From NCBI RefSeq assembly GCF_004570575.1, contig NZ_SPPD01000022.1, positions 1 to 32,351 on the forward strand: a DNA stretch of 32,351 nucleotides, written 5' to 3'. Positions 16,100 to 23,311 of the stretch are shown here, piece by piece; positions within the stretch are counted from its first letter, which is position 1; every line of letters begins with the position of its first letter. This DNA comes from Streptococcus cuniculi (GTDB taxonomy: Bacteria; Bacillota; Bacilli; Lactobacillales; Streptococcaceae). The position numbers and the translations under genes are program-made. The notes beneath the pieces are model-generated. The model ran no database searches. It had not been told where the DNA came from and was given only the letters and a program-made list of their open reading frames with translations.

Positions 16100-17266
16100 C
16101 TAATCCTTCTCAAAGACACGTGCAATCCGCTCACAGGCTTCTTGAACCGTTTCAAAAGGTGTTGCCGCATTAAAACGAGCATGACAAATCCCCTCTCCTC
16201 CAAAGGTAACACCGTCATTTAAAACGACACGAGCTTCTTTGCGCAATTTCTCATGGACTTCCTCATGGCTCAGTCCGTAAGCTGAAAAATCAAGCCAGAC
16301 GAGATACGTGCCTTCTGGCTTCATCACGTCAATCTTGGTATGCACACTGAGATAGTCTACGACATAATCAATATTTTGCTCTAAAACAACTTTCAGCTCC
16401 TCCAACCAGGGCTTGCCATACGAAAAGGCAGCTTCAGTAGCTAGTAGACCAACCGTTGAAACTTCATGGTGATTATTGCCCAACTGTCGTCTAGTAAAAC
16501 GCTTCTTCAGATACTTATTTTCAATAATGGCAAAACTGTTTTTTGTTCCTGCAATATTAAACGTTTTTGTAGCTGACGACAAGATAATGGTGAAATCCTT
16601 AAAATCTGGCTGCAAGGTATTAAAACTATGGTGCTTGTGACCAAACAAGGTCAAGTCCTGATGAATCTCATCTGATACCAAGAGGACACCGTACTTGCGA
16701 CACAAGTGACCAATTGCTTCCAATTCATCCCTGAGCCAGACACGGCCACCAGGATTGTGGGGACTGCAAAGAATATACAATTTCACATCCTGCTCAACTA
16801 AGTCCTTTTCCAACTGCTCAAGGTCCAACTCAAAACGACCCTTTTTCTTGATGAGGGAATTGGTGACCAATTTGCGCTGATTGAGCTTGACCGTGCGTGC
16901 AAAAGGAGGATAGACTGGCGTATTGATTAGCACCGCGTCTCCTTCATTCGTCAATGCTTGAACCGCAATCGAAATCGCAGGCACAACACCTTCAATCAAG
17001 ACAATATCTTCTCGAGTGACGGCATAGTCATGCTCAGATTTTTCCCAGTCAATGATGCTTTGATAGAGCTCATCGCTGGCATAGGTGTAGCCAAAGATAT
17101 AGTCATTCGCATAGCGCTTGATCGCATCCCGTATCTCTTCAAACGGAAGAAAGTCCATATCCGCCACCCACATCTGGAGCAAATCAGGTTCTCTCTCACT
17201 CGTCTTCCATTTTTCAGAATGCTGCGCTAAGCGATTGGGTTGCGTTGTAAAATCAAACTGTCTCAT
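16100..17266 (-). CDS. MalY/PatB-type PLP-dependent C-S lyase
   Basis: This 388-residue fold-type I PLP enzyme resembles the MalY/PatB group of cystathionine beta-lyases, which cleave cystathionine or cysteine to pyruvate, ammonia and a thiol. The opening MRQFDFTTQPNRLAQHSEKW and LLQMWVADMDFL are typical. The PLP lysine is in LSSATKTFNIAGTKNSFAII, and the conserved CSPHNPGGRVW loop is near residue 165. It overlaps the upstream synthase/lyase gene by 14 bases, so translation is coupled. In S. suis and other streptococci such enzymes can also release H2S from cysteine. Function as beta-lyase following the upstream enzyme would complete homocysteine synthesis. Confidence 0.88.
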   Translation of the reverse strand: MRQFDFTTQPNRLAQHSEKWKTSEREPDLLQMWVADMDFLPFEEIRDAIKRYANDYIFGYTYASDELYQSIIDWEKSEHDYAVTREDIVLIEGVVPAISIAVQALTNEGDAVLINTPVYPPFARTVKLNQRKLVTNSLIKKKGRFELDLEQLEKDLVEQDVKLYILCSPHNPGGRVWLRDELEAIGHLCRKYGVLLVSDEIHQDLTLFGHKHHSFNTLQPDFKDFTIILSSATKTFNIAGTKNSFAIIENKYLKKRFTRRQLGNNHHEVSTVGLLATEAAFSYGKPWLEELKVVLEQNIDYVVDYLSVHTKIDVMKPEGTYLVWLDFSAYGLSHEEVHEKLRKEARVVLNDGVTFGGEGICHARFNAATPFETVQEACERIARVFEKD

Positions 17267-18359
17267 TATGCCCCTCCAATGCCTGTCTCAAATCCTCAAT
17301 CAAGTCTTCTGCGTCTTCAATTCCAATGGACAAGCGCAATAAGTCATCGGTCAACCCATAGGAATGTCGCACCTCCTCAGGAATGTCTGCATGCGTTTGG
17401 GTCGCAGGGTAAGTAATCAAGCTCTCCACACCACCAAGACTTTCCGCAAATGTAAAGACTTTGAGTTGATTTAAAATGCTTGGTATTTGCTTCTCATCAG
17501 CCACCTTAACAGACACCATACCTCCTTTTCCAGTATAGTAAACTTCTCGCACCGCACTTGATTGGCGTAAAAAGTCCACCACCTTCTGAGCATTTGTAGT
17601 GGATCGTTCCATGCGCAGAGCAAGAGTTTTCAAGCCCCGCATCAGCAAATAAGCGTCAAAAGGAGACAAGGTTGGTCCTGTCGTATTTTGGTCATAAAAG
17701 AGTTTGTCATACAAATCCTTGTCATTGGTCATCAAGACACCCGCTAGGACATCATTATGCCCCGATAGATACTTAGTCGCAGAATGGAGCACTACATCAG
17801 CACCTAAGGGAAGCGGATTTTGGTAAATGGGACTGTAGAAGGTGTTGTCCACGATGACCTTGGCACCATGATCATGAGCGACTTCTGCTACTCTTGCAAT
17901 ATCAAACTCCACCATTAAAGGATTAGTCGGCGTTTCGATAAAAACATAATCTGTTTCAGCCGTAATCTGAGCGAGCAATTCTGCTTCTGAATTGGCATAG
18001 GTGAAGCGAAAACGTCCCTGCTCTTCCTGCTCATTGAACCAGCGAAAACTACCGCCGTACAAATCACGCGCAGCAACAATTCGACTGCCAACCGGAAAGC
18101 CACTAAAAAGCAAAACCAAAGCTGCCATGCCAGAACTCGTCACCAAGGCATAATTTGCCTTTTCAATCGCAGCCAAGGTCGCCTCCAGGTTCAAACGGGT
18201 CGGATTCTTGGTTCGTGTATAATCAAAACCTGTCGATTGACCAAATTCTGGGTGCTGATAGGTTGTGGATAGATGAATCGGCGACACCAAGGCCCCTGTT
18301 TTTTCATCTGCGTTAATCCCAGCGTGTGCTAATAAGGTATCAACTTTATAATCTGCCAT
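17253..18359 (-). CDS. metB: Cystathionine gamma-synthase/beta-lyase family enzyme (Cys/Met metabolism)
   Basis: This 368-residue PLP enzyme of the Cys/Met family most likely makes cystathionine from an acylated homoserine and cysteine. Cystathionine lyase activity is the main alternative, because the subgroups are hard to separate by eye. The PLP lysine lies in LHSATKYLSGHNDVLAG, the N-terminus has YTRTKNPTR, and SLGGVESLITYPATQTHA is the conserved C-terminal block. The start at MADYKVDTLLAHAG is fixed by AAAGGAGG 5 bases upstream; the longer in-frame start at 18437 lacks a binding site and would lie across the promoter. A MET-box 99 bases upstream of the ATG indicates activation by the MetR/MtaR regulator. 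Confidence 0.88.
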   Translation of the reverse strand: MADYKVDTLLAHAGINADEKTGALVSPIHLSTTYQHPEFGQSTGFDYTRTKNPTRLNLEATLAAIEKANYALVTSSGMAALVLLFSGFPVGSRIVAARDLYGGSFRWFNEQEEQGRFRFTYANSEAELLAQITAETDYVFIETPTNPLMVEFDIARVAEVAHDHGAKVIVDNTFYSPIYQNPLPLGADVVLHSATKYLSGHNDVLAGVLMTNDKDLYDKLFYDQNTTGPTLSPFDAYLLMRGLKTLALRMERSTTNAQKVVDFLRQSSAVREVYYTGKGGMVSVKVADEKQIPSILNQLKVFTFAESLGGVESLITYPATQTHADIPEEVRHSYGLTDDLLRLSIGIEDAEDLIEDLRQALEGHNETV

Positions 18360-18387
18360 ACAATCCTCCTTTATGAGACTTATAGCT

Positions 18388-18396
18388 ATTTTAGCA
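18388..18396 (-). promoter_or_regulatory. Extended -10 promoter of the met operon
   Basis: Minus-strand TGCTAAAAT, 28 bases before the ATG of the synthase gene, forms an extended -10 element with a weak -35. Confidence 0.5.
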
Positions 18397-18457
18397 TTTA
18401 TTGTCAGAATTTTCATGAAAAGATACACAAATTCCATAGTCTTTTATTAAAACAAGA

Positions 18458-18474
18458 TATAGTTTTTCACTATA
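18458..18474. promoter_or_regulatory. MET-box (MetR/MtaR operator)
   Basis: TATAGTTTTTCACTATA is a 17-bp dyad that differs from the streptococcal MET-box TATAGTTTNAAACTATA at two central positions. It lies about 65 bases upstream of the -10 box of the metB operon, a position suited to LysR-type activation. The murE -35 box is only 20 bases away on the other side. Confidence 0.75.
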
Positions 18475-18493
18475 CCCTATTCTTTTCTTTTAC

Positions 18494-18522
18494 TTGTCAA
18501 TCTCTGCCAATCAGTTTACAAT
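18494..18522 (+). promoter_or_regulatory. murE promoter giving a leaderless mRNA
   Basis: TTGTCA (18494-18499) and TACAAT (18517-18522) are 17 bases apart. Only 6 bases separate the -10 box from the ATG at 18529, so the predicted first transcribed base is the A of the start codon. Confidence 0.7.
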
Positions 18523-18528
18523 AGAAGT

Positions 18529-19977
18529 ATGATTAGATTAGATACTGTATTAACCATTTTAAAAAACGACCATAATTTCCGTGAAATTGTAGATAACGGA
18601 AATTACAGCTACAACTGGCCGGACGAAGAAGTCTTTAGCCGGATTAGCTATGACAGCCGCAAGGTTGACAGCAAGACCCTCTTTTTCGTCAAGGGTGCGC
18701 AGTTTAAACGGGAATTTTTAGAAACTGCAATAGCAACTGGTTTACGCTTTTACGTCGCTGAAACAGACTATGAAGTCGGTATTCCCGCAATCATCGTAAC
18801 AAATATCAAGCAAGCAATGAGCTTGATTGCTATGGCATTTTATGATAACCCGCAGGACAAATTAAAACTGCTTGCCTTCACAGGCACTAAAGGAAAGACC
18901 ACTGCTGCCTACTTTGCCTACACCATTTTAGAGCAGGGCCACAAGCCAGCCATGCTGTCCACCATGAACACCACGCTGGACGGACAAACCTTTTTCAAGT
19001 CTGCACTGACCACACCCGAAAGCATTGATCTCTTTGCCATGATGGCAGAAGCCGTCGCAAATGGTCGCACTCACTTGATTATGGAAGTGTCTAGTCAAGC
19101 CTATCTAGTCAAGCGAGTCTACGGACTGACCTTCGATGTCGGAGTTTTTCTCAACATCAGCCCTGATCATATCGGCCCAATTGAGCACCCGAACTTTGAG
19201 GACTATTTTTACCACAAGCGACTGTTAATGGAAAATAGCAGAGCAGTTATCCTAAATAGCGGAATGGACCATTTTCAAGTTGTAAAAGACCAAGTGTCAA
19301 CTACTCCGCATGATATCTACGGCCCACATTCTGACAACTGCATCATCCATTCCCAAGCCTTTCACTTTGAAGCAGGTGGCGTTCTCGCAGGCCATTACGG
19401 TATTCAGTTGATTGGTCATTTCAACCAAGAAAATGCCCTTGCAGCAGGAATCGCCTGCTTGCGTCTGGGAGCAAGCCCCGCAGATATTCAGGCAGGAATC
19501 GCCGCAACCAGTGTCCCTGGTCGCATGGAGGTTCTAACCCAAGTAAACGGAGCCAAGGTCTTTGTCGACTATGCCCACAACGGCGATAGCGTCGGTAAGC
19601 TAATTGATGTGGTCCTCACACATCAGACAGGGCAAGCCATTCTCGTACTCGGTGCAACAGGCAATAAAGGAGAAAGCCGCCGCAAGGATTTCGGACTTCT
19701 GCTGAATTGCTATCCTGACCTCCATGTGATTCTGACTGCAGACGATCCAAATCGTGAAGATCCTGCAGCTATCGCAGCAGAAATCCAGTCCTACATGAAA
19801 GGCCCAAGCCAGATTATTGTAGACCGCGAAACAGCTATCCAGACAGCCCTCTCCATGACCAAGACCGCACAAGATGCCGTCATCATCGCAGGAAAAGGCG
19901 CTGACCAATACCAAATCATCAACGACACAAAAGTCCCCTATGCAGGCGACTTGACCATTGCCAAACGCTATTTATAG
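18529..19977 (+). CDS. murE: UDP-N-acetylmuramoyl-L-alanyl-D-glutamate--L-lysine ligase
   Basis: MurE adds L-lysine as the third residue of the peptidoglycan stem peptide in the cytoplasm, using ATP. The 482 residues show the Mur ligase layout: N-terminal UDP-binding domain (1-105), central ATPase with the P-loop [15 protein letters not shown] near residue 115, and C-terminal domain. The amino-acid-binding motif is DDPNRED, rather than the DNPR of meso-diaminopimelate enzymes, so lysine is the expected substrate. No Shine-Dalgarno sequence precedes the ATG, and no better internal start exists. The promoter position implies a leaderless transcript. It shares a bidirectional terminator with the convergent pseudouridine synthase gene. 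Confidence 0.95.
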   Translation: MIRLDTVLTILKNDHNFREIVDNGNYSYNWPDEEVFSRISYDSRKVDSKTLFFVKGAQFKREFLETAIATGLRFYVAETDYEVGIPAIIVTNIKQAMSLIAMAFYDNPQDKLKLLAFTGTKGKTTAAYFAYTILEQGHKPAMLSTMNTTLDGQTFFKSALTTPESIDLFAMMAEAVANGRTHLIMEVSSQAYLVKRVYGLTFDVGVFLNISPDHIGPIEHPNFEDYFYHKRLLMENSRAVILNSGMDHFQVVKDQVSTTPHDIYGPHSDNCIIHSQAFHFEAGGVLAGHYGIQLIGHFNQENALAAGIACLRLGASPADIQAGIAATSVPGRMEVLTQVNGAKVFVDYAHNGDSVGKLIDVVLTHQTGQAILVLGATGNKGESRRKDFGLLLNCYPDLHVILTADDPNREDPAAIAAEIQSYMKGPSQIIVDRETAIQTALSMTKTAQDAVIIAGKGADQYQIINDTKVPYAGDLTIAKRYL

Positions 19978-20026
19978 GAACTCCATTTAGAGCTATAAAA
20001 TTTCACTCATCTGGCTGACTCATACA

Positions 20027-20060
20027 ACATGAAAAGACTGGAAAACCAGTCTTTTCATGT
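20027..20060. terminator. Bidirectional terminator between murE and the pseudouridine synthase gene
   Basis: ACATGAAAAGACTGG and CCAGTCTTTTCATGT pair perfectly over 15 bp with an AAAA loop. A-rich and T-rich arms on both sides serve both converging genes. Confidence 0.82.
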
Positions 20061-20065
20061 ACTTT

Positions 20066-20785
20066 CTAATCCAAATACTGCTTCAAGATTTCCTTTTCCG
20101 TACTTGTTAATGTCCGATAGCTACCTACTGGCAAATCATCTTCTAAGACAAAGTCGCCAAAGGCAATCCGCTTAAGATAGGTCACCTTGACCCCACAAGC
20201 CAAAAACATCTTCTTGACCTGATGAAATTTCCCTTCTGAAATCCGAACTCTCGCCCGACTGAGGCTTTCTTCTGCCGATACAATCTCTAAAACCGCAGGC
20301 TGGCAGACAGTCCCGTCTAAGAACTGGACTCCCTCACGAAAAAAACTCACCGCATCCTCAGTGAGCAATCCATTGACCTCCACATCATAGACCTTGTCCA
20401 CATGGTACTTAGGGTGGAGCATCCGAAAGCCCAAGGGACCATTATTGGTAATCAACAAGAGCCCTTCTGTATCCCTATCAAGACGACCAATCGGATAAAG
20501 CCCTGATTGCCTATCATCTTCTGCAATGAGGTCAATCACCGTCTGATGCTTAGCATCTGATACTGCTGATACTACACCTGCAGGTTTATTGAGCAGGTAG
20601 TAGACAAGGGCTTCAAGCATCACCTGTTTGCCACAGACTTCAATCACCTGTAGATTAGGGTCCACAATCTGGCTACCAGACCTTACAAGTCTCCCATCCA
20701 CCGTCACCTGCTGACTCTTCACCAATTTCTTCACTTGATTCCGCGAGCCAATACCCGCCTTTTCCAAACACTTATCTAATCGCAT
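20066..20785 (-). CDS. rsuA: RsuA-family small-subunit rRNA pseudouridine synthase
   Basis: This 239-residue enzyme isomerises a uridine in rRNA to pseudouridine. The RsuA/RluB/E/F group has an N-terminal S4 RNA-binding domain (MRLDKCLEKAGIGSRNQVKK, about 1-60) and a catalytic domain with the key Asp in PIGRLDRDTEGLLLITNNG. LLNKPAGVVSAVSDAKHQTV and SEGKFHQVKKMF are further family blocks. The exact target, 16S position 516 in RsuA, is inferred. The ATG at 20785 is preferred over an in-frame TTG at 20803, because the -10 box TACAAT lies between them; the mRNA would be leaderless. It converges on murE. Confidence 0.88.
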   Translation of the reverse strand: MRLDKCLEKAGIGSRNQVKKLVKSQQVTVDGRLVRSGSQIVDPNLQVIEVCGKQVMLEALVYYLLNKPAGVVSAVSDAKHQTVIDLIAEDDRQSGLYPIGRLDRDTEGLLLITNNGPLGFRMLHPKYHVDKVYDVEVNGLLTEDAVSFFREGVQFLDGTVCQPAVLEIVSAEESLSRARVRISEGKFHQVKKMFLACGVKVTYLKRIAFGDFVLEDDLPVGSYRTLTSTEKEILKQYLD

Positions 20786-20791
20786 AGAGCT

Positions 20792-20800
20792 ATTGTAACA
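20792..20800 (-). promoter_or_regulatory. Extended -10 promoter of rsuA, leaderless
   Basis: Minus-strand TGTTACAAT is an extended -10 element ending 6 bases before the ATG at 20785. The spacing is identical to that of murE. Confidence 0.55.
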
Positions 20801-20802
20801 CA

Positions 20803-20839
20803 AAGACTAACTATCCACACCGATAGTTAGTCTTTTTTT
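20803..20839. terminator. Strong hairpin upstream of rsuA
   Basis: AAGACTAACTAT and ATAGTTAGTCTT pair over 12 bp around an 8-base loop. Seven T follow on the plus strand, while the minus strand has only CTTTGTGTT. It can end the nagB transcript weakly and any plus-strand transcript strongly, although no plus-strand gene lies just upstream of it. Confidence 0.6.
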
Positions 20840-20846
20840 ATAATTA

Positions 20847-20949
20847 TTTGAATGCGAGCTAAAATCTCGGAAAATAGACGAGCCTCCCTAGAAATACGAT
20901 TTCTTCGGCCCTCTCCCTAATTCTCTGTCGATTTTTTAACGCTCTTACA
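20847..20949 (+). repeat. Mosaic stem-loop repeat, head-tail unit E
   Basis: The head TTTGAATGCGAGCTAAAATC and the tail GATTTTTTAACGCTC pair as GAGC with GCTC and AAAATC with GATTTT. The middle carries GAAATCG/CGATTTC-like complementarity around TAGAAATACGATTTC. It is the short version of the unit at 7398. It ends exactly at the stop codon of nagB. Confidence 0.6.
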
Positions 20950-21651
20950 TCATAATTTTTGTCCCGCAGCCTCATCGACAATCACATAGACATTTGGATG
21001 TTTTTGTAAGACACTTGCTGGCACATCTTCCGTCACTGGACCATTGACCATGCCATAAACAGCATCTGCTTTTTCTTCACCATAAGCCATAAGCACCAAG
21101 GTCTTTGAGGCCATGATAGAAGCAATTCCCATAGAAATGGCCTGCGTTGGCACATCTTCTTCTTTTTCAAAGAAACGGCTATTTGCTTCAATAGTAGACG
21201 GTGTCAAATCAACCACACGTGTCAAACCATCAAACGGTGAACCAGGCTCATTGAAACCGATATGGCCGTTGCGCCCAATTCCTAAAATTTGGACATCAAC
21301 CGGATGCTCAGCTAGCAAGGCATTGTAACGCTCTACTTCTGCCTCCAAGTCCTTAGCTAGACCATTTGGCAAATAAGATACCTTAAACGGTTTCTTGTCA
21401 AACAAGTGCTCATTCATAAAGTAGATATACGACTGGTCGCTTTCACTACCGAGACCCACGTACTCGTCCAAATTGACCGACACAAGGTCTGAAAAATCAA
21501 GATCACTTGCAACGATTTTCTTGTAAAATTCAATCGGAGTCGAACCTGTCGCAAGTCCTAAAACCTTAGCCCCTACTTTCAACTCTTCTTTTAGTAATTC
21601 AAAGGCAGCAAGACCGCCTTCAATTTGATCTTTAACACGAATAACTTTCAT
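20950..21651 (-). CDS. nagB: Glucosamine-6-phosphate deaminase
   Basis: NagB converts glucosamine 6-phosphate to fructose 6-phosphate and ammonia in the cytoplasm, feeding amino sugars into glycolysis. From [13 protein letters not shown] it has 233 residues, normal for the short Gram-positive form. Conserved features are [14 protein letters not shown], the catalytic Asp region [10 protein letters not shown], and [23 protein letters not shown] lies 6 bases before the ATG at 21651; the longer frame to 21732 would run through the promoter and is rejected. Two NagR-type operators flank a near-consensus promoter, so induction by amino sugars is expected. Confidence 0.95.
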   Translation of the reverse strand: MKVIRVKDQIEGGLAAFELLKEELKVGAKVLGLATGSTPIEFYKKIVASDLDFSDLVSVNLDEYVGLGSESDQSYIYFMNEHLFDKKPFKVSYLPNGLAKDLEAEVERYNALLAEHPVDVQILGIGRNGHIGFNEPGSPFDGLTRVVDLTPSTIEANSRFFEKEEDVPTQAISMGIASIMASKTLVLMAYGEEKADAVYGMVNGPVTEDVPASVLQKHPNVYVIVDEAAGQKL

Positions 21652-21680
21652 GTGGATCTCCTTTTCTCTATTTTTAATTT

Positions 21681-21694
21681 TTGGTATAGACCAA
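21681..21694. promoter_or_regulatory. NagR-type operator 1 at nagB
   Basis: TTGGTATAGACCAA is a dyad matching the GntR-family NagR/YvoA box. It lies about 10 bases downstream of the -10 box, near the transcription start. Confidence 0.75.
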
Positions 21695-21703
21695 CTTACT
21701 TTT

Positions 21704-21732
21704 ATTATATTGTATAGACCAATTTTTGTCAA
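21704..21732 (-). promoter_or_regulatory. nagB promoter
   Basis: Minus-strand TTGACA (21727-21732) and TATAAT (21704-21709) with a 17-base spacer form a full consensus promoter. Such a strong promoter fits a gene kept off by a repressor. Confidence 0.85.
21709..21722. promoter_or_regulatory. NagR-type operator 2 at nagB
   Basis: ATTGTATAGACCAA differs from operator 1 at two positions and lies in the spacer between -35 and -10. The centres are 28 bases apart, so two dimers could bind on nearly the same face. Confidence 0.6.
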
Positions 21733-21750
21733 GACCTCACTGTCGATTTA

Positions 21751-21759
21751 TGGTATAAT
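21751..21759 (+). promoter_or_regulatory. Extended -10 promoter of the small membrane protein-queA operon
   Basis: TGGTATAAT forms an extended -10 element 32 bases before the ATG at 21792, divergent from the nagB promoter about 20 bases away. Confidence 0.55.
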
Positions 21760-21791
21760 AAGTGGAAATATCCTCAGAGGAGCGAGATTGT

Positions 21792-21965
21792 ATGACCCTT
21801 CTGTTATTTATCCTGTTTATCGTTGGAATTCTCCTCGATGTCCTTGCCTACTTGATTAAGGAAAGGACCTGGTCTTGGATTCCTTTATTTATGTTTGGAA
21901 GTCTGCTCATTGCCCTTCCTCTACTCACACTGATTTATTTCTTAACCCTACCATCAACGAACTAA
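21792..21965 (+). CDS. Small two-helix membrane protein
   Basis: This 57-residue protein starts [20 protein letters not shown], has a short charged turn (KERTW) and a second hydrophobic segment before LPSTN. It is predicted to span the membrane twice. AGAGGAG lies 9 bases before the ATG. The stop codon overlaps the Shine-Dalgarno of queA, so the two are co-expressed from one promoter. I do not recognise a family and propose no function. The upstream in-frame ATG at 21762 is less likely because it follows the -10 box by only a few bases. Confidence 0.65.
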   Translation: MTLLLFILFIVGILLDVLAYLIKERTWSWIPLFMFGSLLIALPLLTLIYFLTLPSTN

Positions 21966-21973
21966 GGAGACCT

Positions 21974-23002
21974 ATGAATACTGCTGATTTTGATTTTCAC
22001 TTACCCGAACACCTGATTGCCCAAGTCCCGCTTGAGCAACGTGACGCTTCACGCCTCTTAATCCTCGACCGTGAAAAACAGACCATGGTGGATGCCCATT
22101 TCGACCAAATTATCGACGAATTAGAGCCTGGAGACGCTCTCGTCATGAACAATACCCGTGTCCTACCAGCCCGTCTCTACGGTGAAAAGCCTGAGACTGG
22201 TGGCCATGTGGAATTGCTCCTCCTCAAAAATACTCAAGGTGATCAATGGGAAGTTCTCGCCAAACCAGCCAAGCGCCTCAAGGTAGGCAGTCAGATTTCC
22301 TTTGGCGATGGGCGTTTGACCGCAACCATCATTCAAGAATTAGAACATGGTGGTCGGATTGTAGAATTTGCCTATGACAGCATTTTTCTCGAAGTCTTAG
22401 AAAGTCTTGGAGAAATGCCCTTACCACCTTATATCCATGAAAAACTCGATGACCGCGAACGCTACCAGACTGTTTATGCTAAGGAAAATGGATCTGCCGC
22501 TGCACCGACAGCGGGCCTTCATTTTACCAAAGATTTGCTAAAAAAAATCGAAGCAAAAGGGGTTAAACTGGTCTATCTGACCCTCCACGTCGGCCTTGGA
22601 ACCTTCCGCCCCGTATCCGTTGATAATGTAGATGAGCACGAAATGCACTCTGAATTTTACAGTCTATCAAAAGAGGCAGCTACCACCCTACGAGAGGTAA
22701 AGGATTCGGGCCACCGTATCGTTGCAGTCGGCACCACTTCTATCCGCACCTTGGAGACCATCGGCAATAAATTTGAGGGAGATATTCAGGCAGATAGTGG
22801 TTGGACCAATATCTTCATCAAACCGGGTTATCAATTTAAAGTAGTTGATGCTTTTTCAACCAATTTCCACCTCCCAAAATCAACCTTGGTCATGCTGGTA
22901 TCTGCTTTTGCAGGACGCGACTTTGTCCTTGAAGCCTATCAACATGCGATTGACAATGAATACCGATTCTTTAGCTTTGGCGATGCCATGTTCATCAAAT
23001 AA
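21974..23002 (+). CDS. queA: S-adenosylmethionine:tRNA ribosyltransferase-isomerase
   Basis: QueA transfers and isomerises the ribosyl part of S-adenosylmethionine onto 7-aminomethyl-7-deazaguanine in tRNA, the second-last step of queuosine synthesis. From [20 protein letters not shown] the protein has 342 residues, the usual length. Other family blocks are [39 protein letters not shown] and the C-terminal [21 protein letters not shown] precedes the ATG and overlaps the stop of the small membrane gene. A GC-rich terminator follows. Confidence 0.96.
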   Translation: MNTADFDFHLPEHLIAQVPLEQRDASRLLILDREKQTMVDAHFDQIIDELEPGDALVMNNTRVLPARLYGEKPETGGHVELLLLKNTQGDQWEVLAKPAKRLKVGSQISFGDGRLTATIIQELEHGGRIVEFAYDSIFLEVLESLGEMPLPPYIHEKLDDRERYQTVYAKENGSAAAPTAGLHFTKDLLKKIEAKGVKLVYLTLHVGLGTFRPVSVDNVDEHEMHSEFYSLSKEAATTLREVKDSGHRIVAVGTTSIRTLETIGNKFEGDIQADSGWTNIFIKPGYQFKVVDAFSTNFHLPKSTLVMLVSAFAGRDFVLEAYQHAIDNEYRFFSFGDAMFIK

Positions 23003-23004
23003 TC

Positions 23005-23046
23005 AATGCCCCTCCCTCGCAAGTCTGTGTAAGGGAGGGGCATTTT
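23005..23046 (+). terminator. Terminator of queA
   Basis: AATGCCCCTCCCT pairs with AGGGAGGGGCATT around a 14-base loop and ends in TTTT. The T-tract includes the TA next to mosaic repeat copy F. Confidence 0.85.
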
Positions 23047-23047
23047 A

Positions 23048-23305
23048 TCGTCATTTCGTTTCTACCTAAAGGTAGCCACAGCTGTAACTCGCTAAAGCGA
23101 GAACAGCTACCTATCCACTAAAGGGATTCTCAGCTGTAATCGGCTAAAGCCGAAACAGCTGCCTATCTTTTTCACACAGTGCTTAGCTCGACTTCAATTA
23201 CTAAGATACCAAAGTTCGTTGACACGAGTTACACTCGTTTTATTTCCAACCTCCAACAGTCTTCTAGACGATTGGAGCGGGTACTAAAAGGAAACCAAAT
23301 GACGA
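23048..23305 (-). repeat. Mosaic repeat, copy F: TA-flanked miniature element
   Basis: This 258-bp element is flanked by TA on both sides. Its terminal inverted repeats TCGTCATTTCGTTTC and (other strand) TCGTCATTTGGTTTC match at 14 of 15 positions. It contains two tandem versions of the same two-level hairpin (23080-23108 and 23132-23160) with changed but paired inner stems. The rest is the body shared with copy D: ACGAGT/ACTCGT, and a CCAACAGTCT/AGACGATTGG stem. It has no reading frame. The right end is 6 bases from the stop of the aminotransferase gene. TA flanks suggest mobilisation by an IS630/Tc1-type transposase, an inference. Confidence 0.75.
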
Positions 23306-23311
23306 TATCAC

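Noticed and set aside
21875..21973. N-terminal extension of queA
   Set aside because: The extension overlaps the small membrane gene out of frame and lacks a ribosome binding site; AAGGAG directs initiation at 21974.
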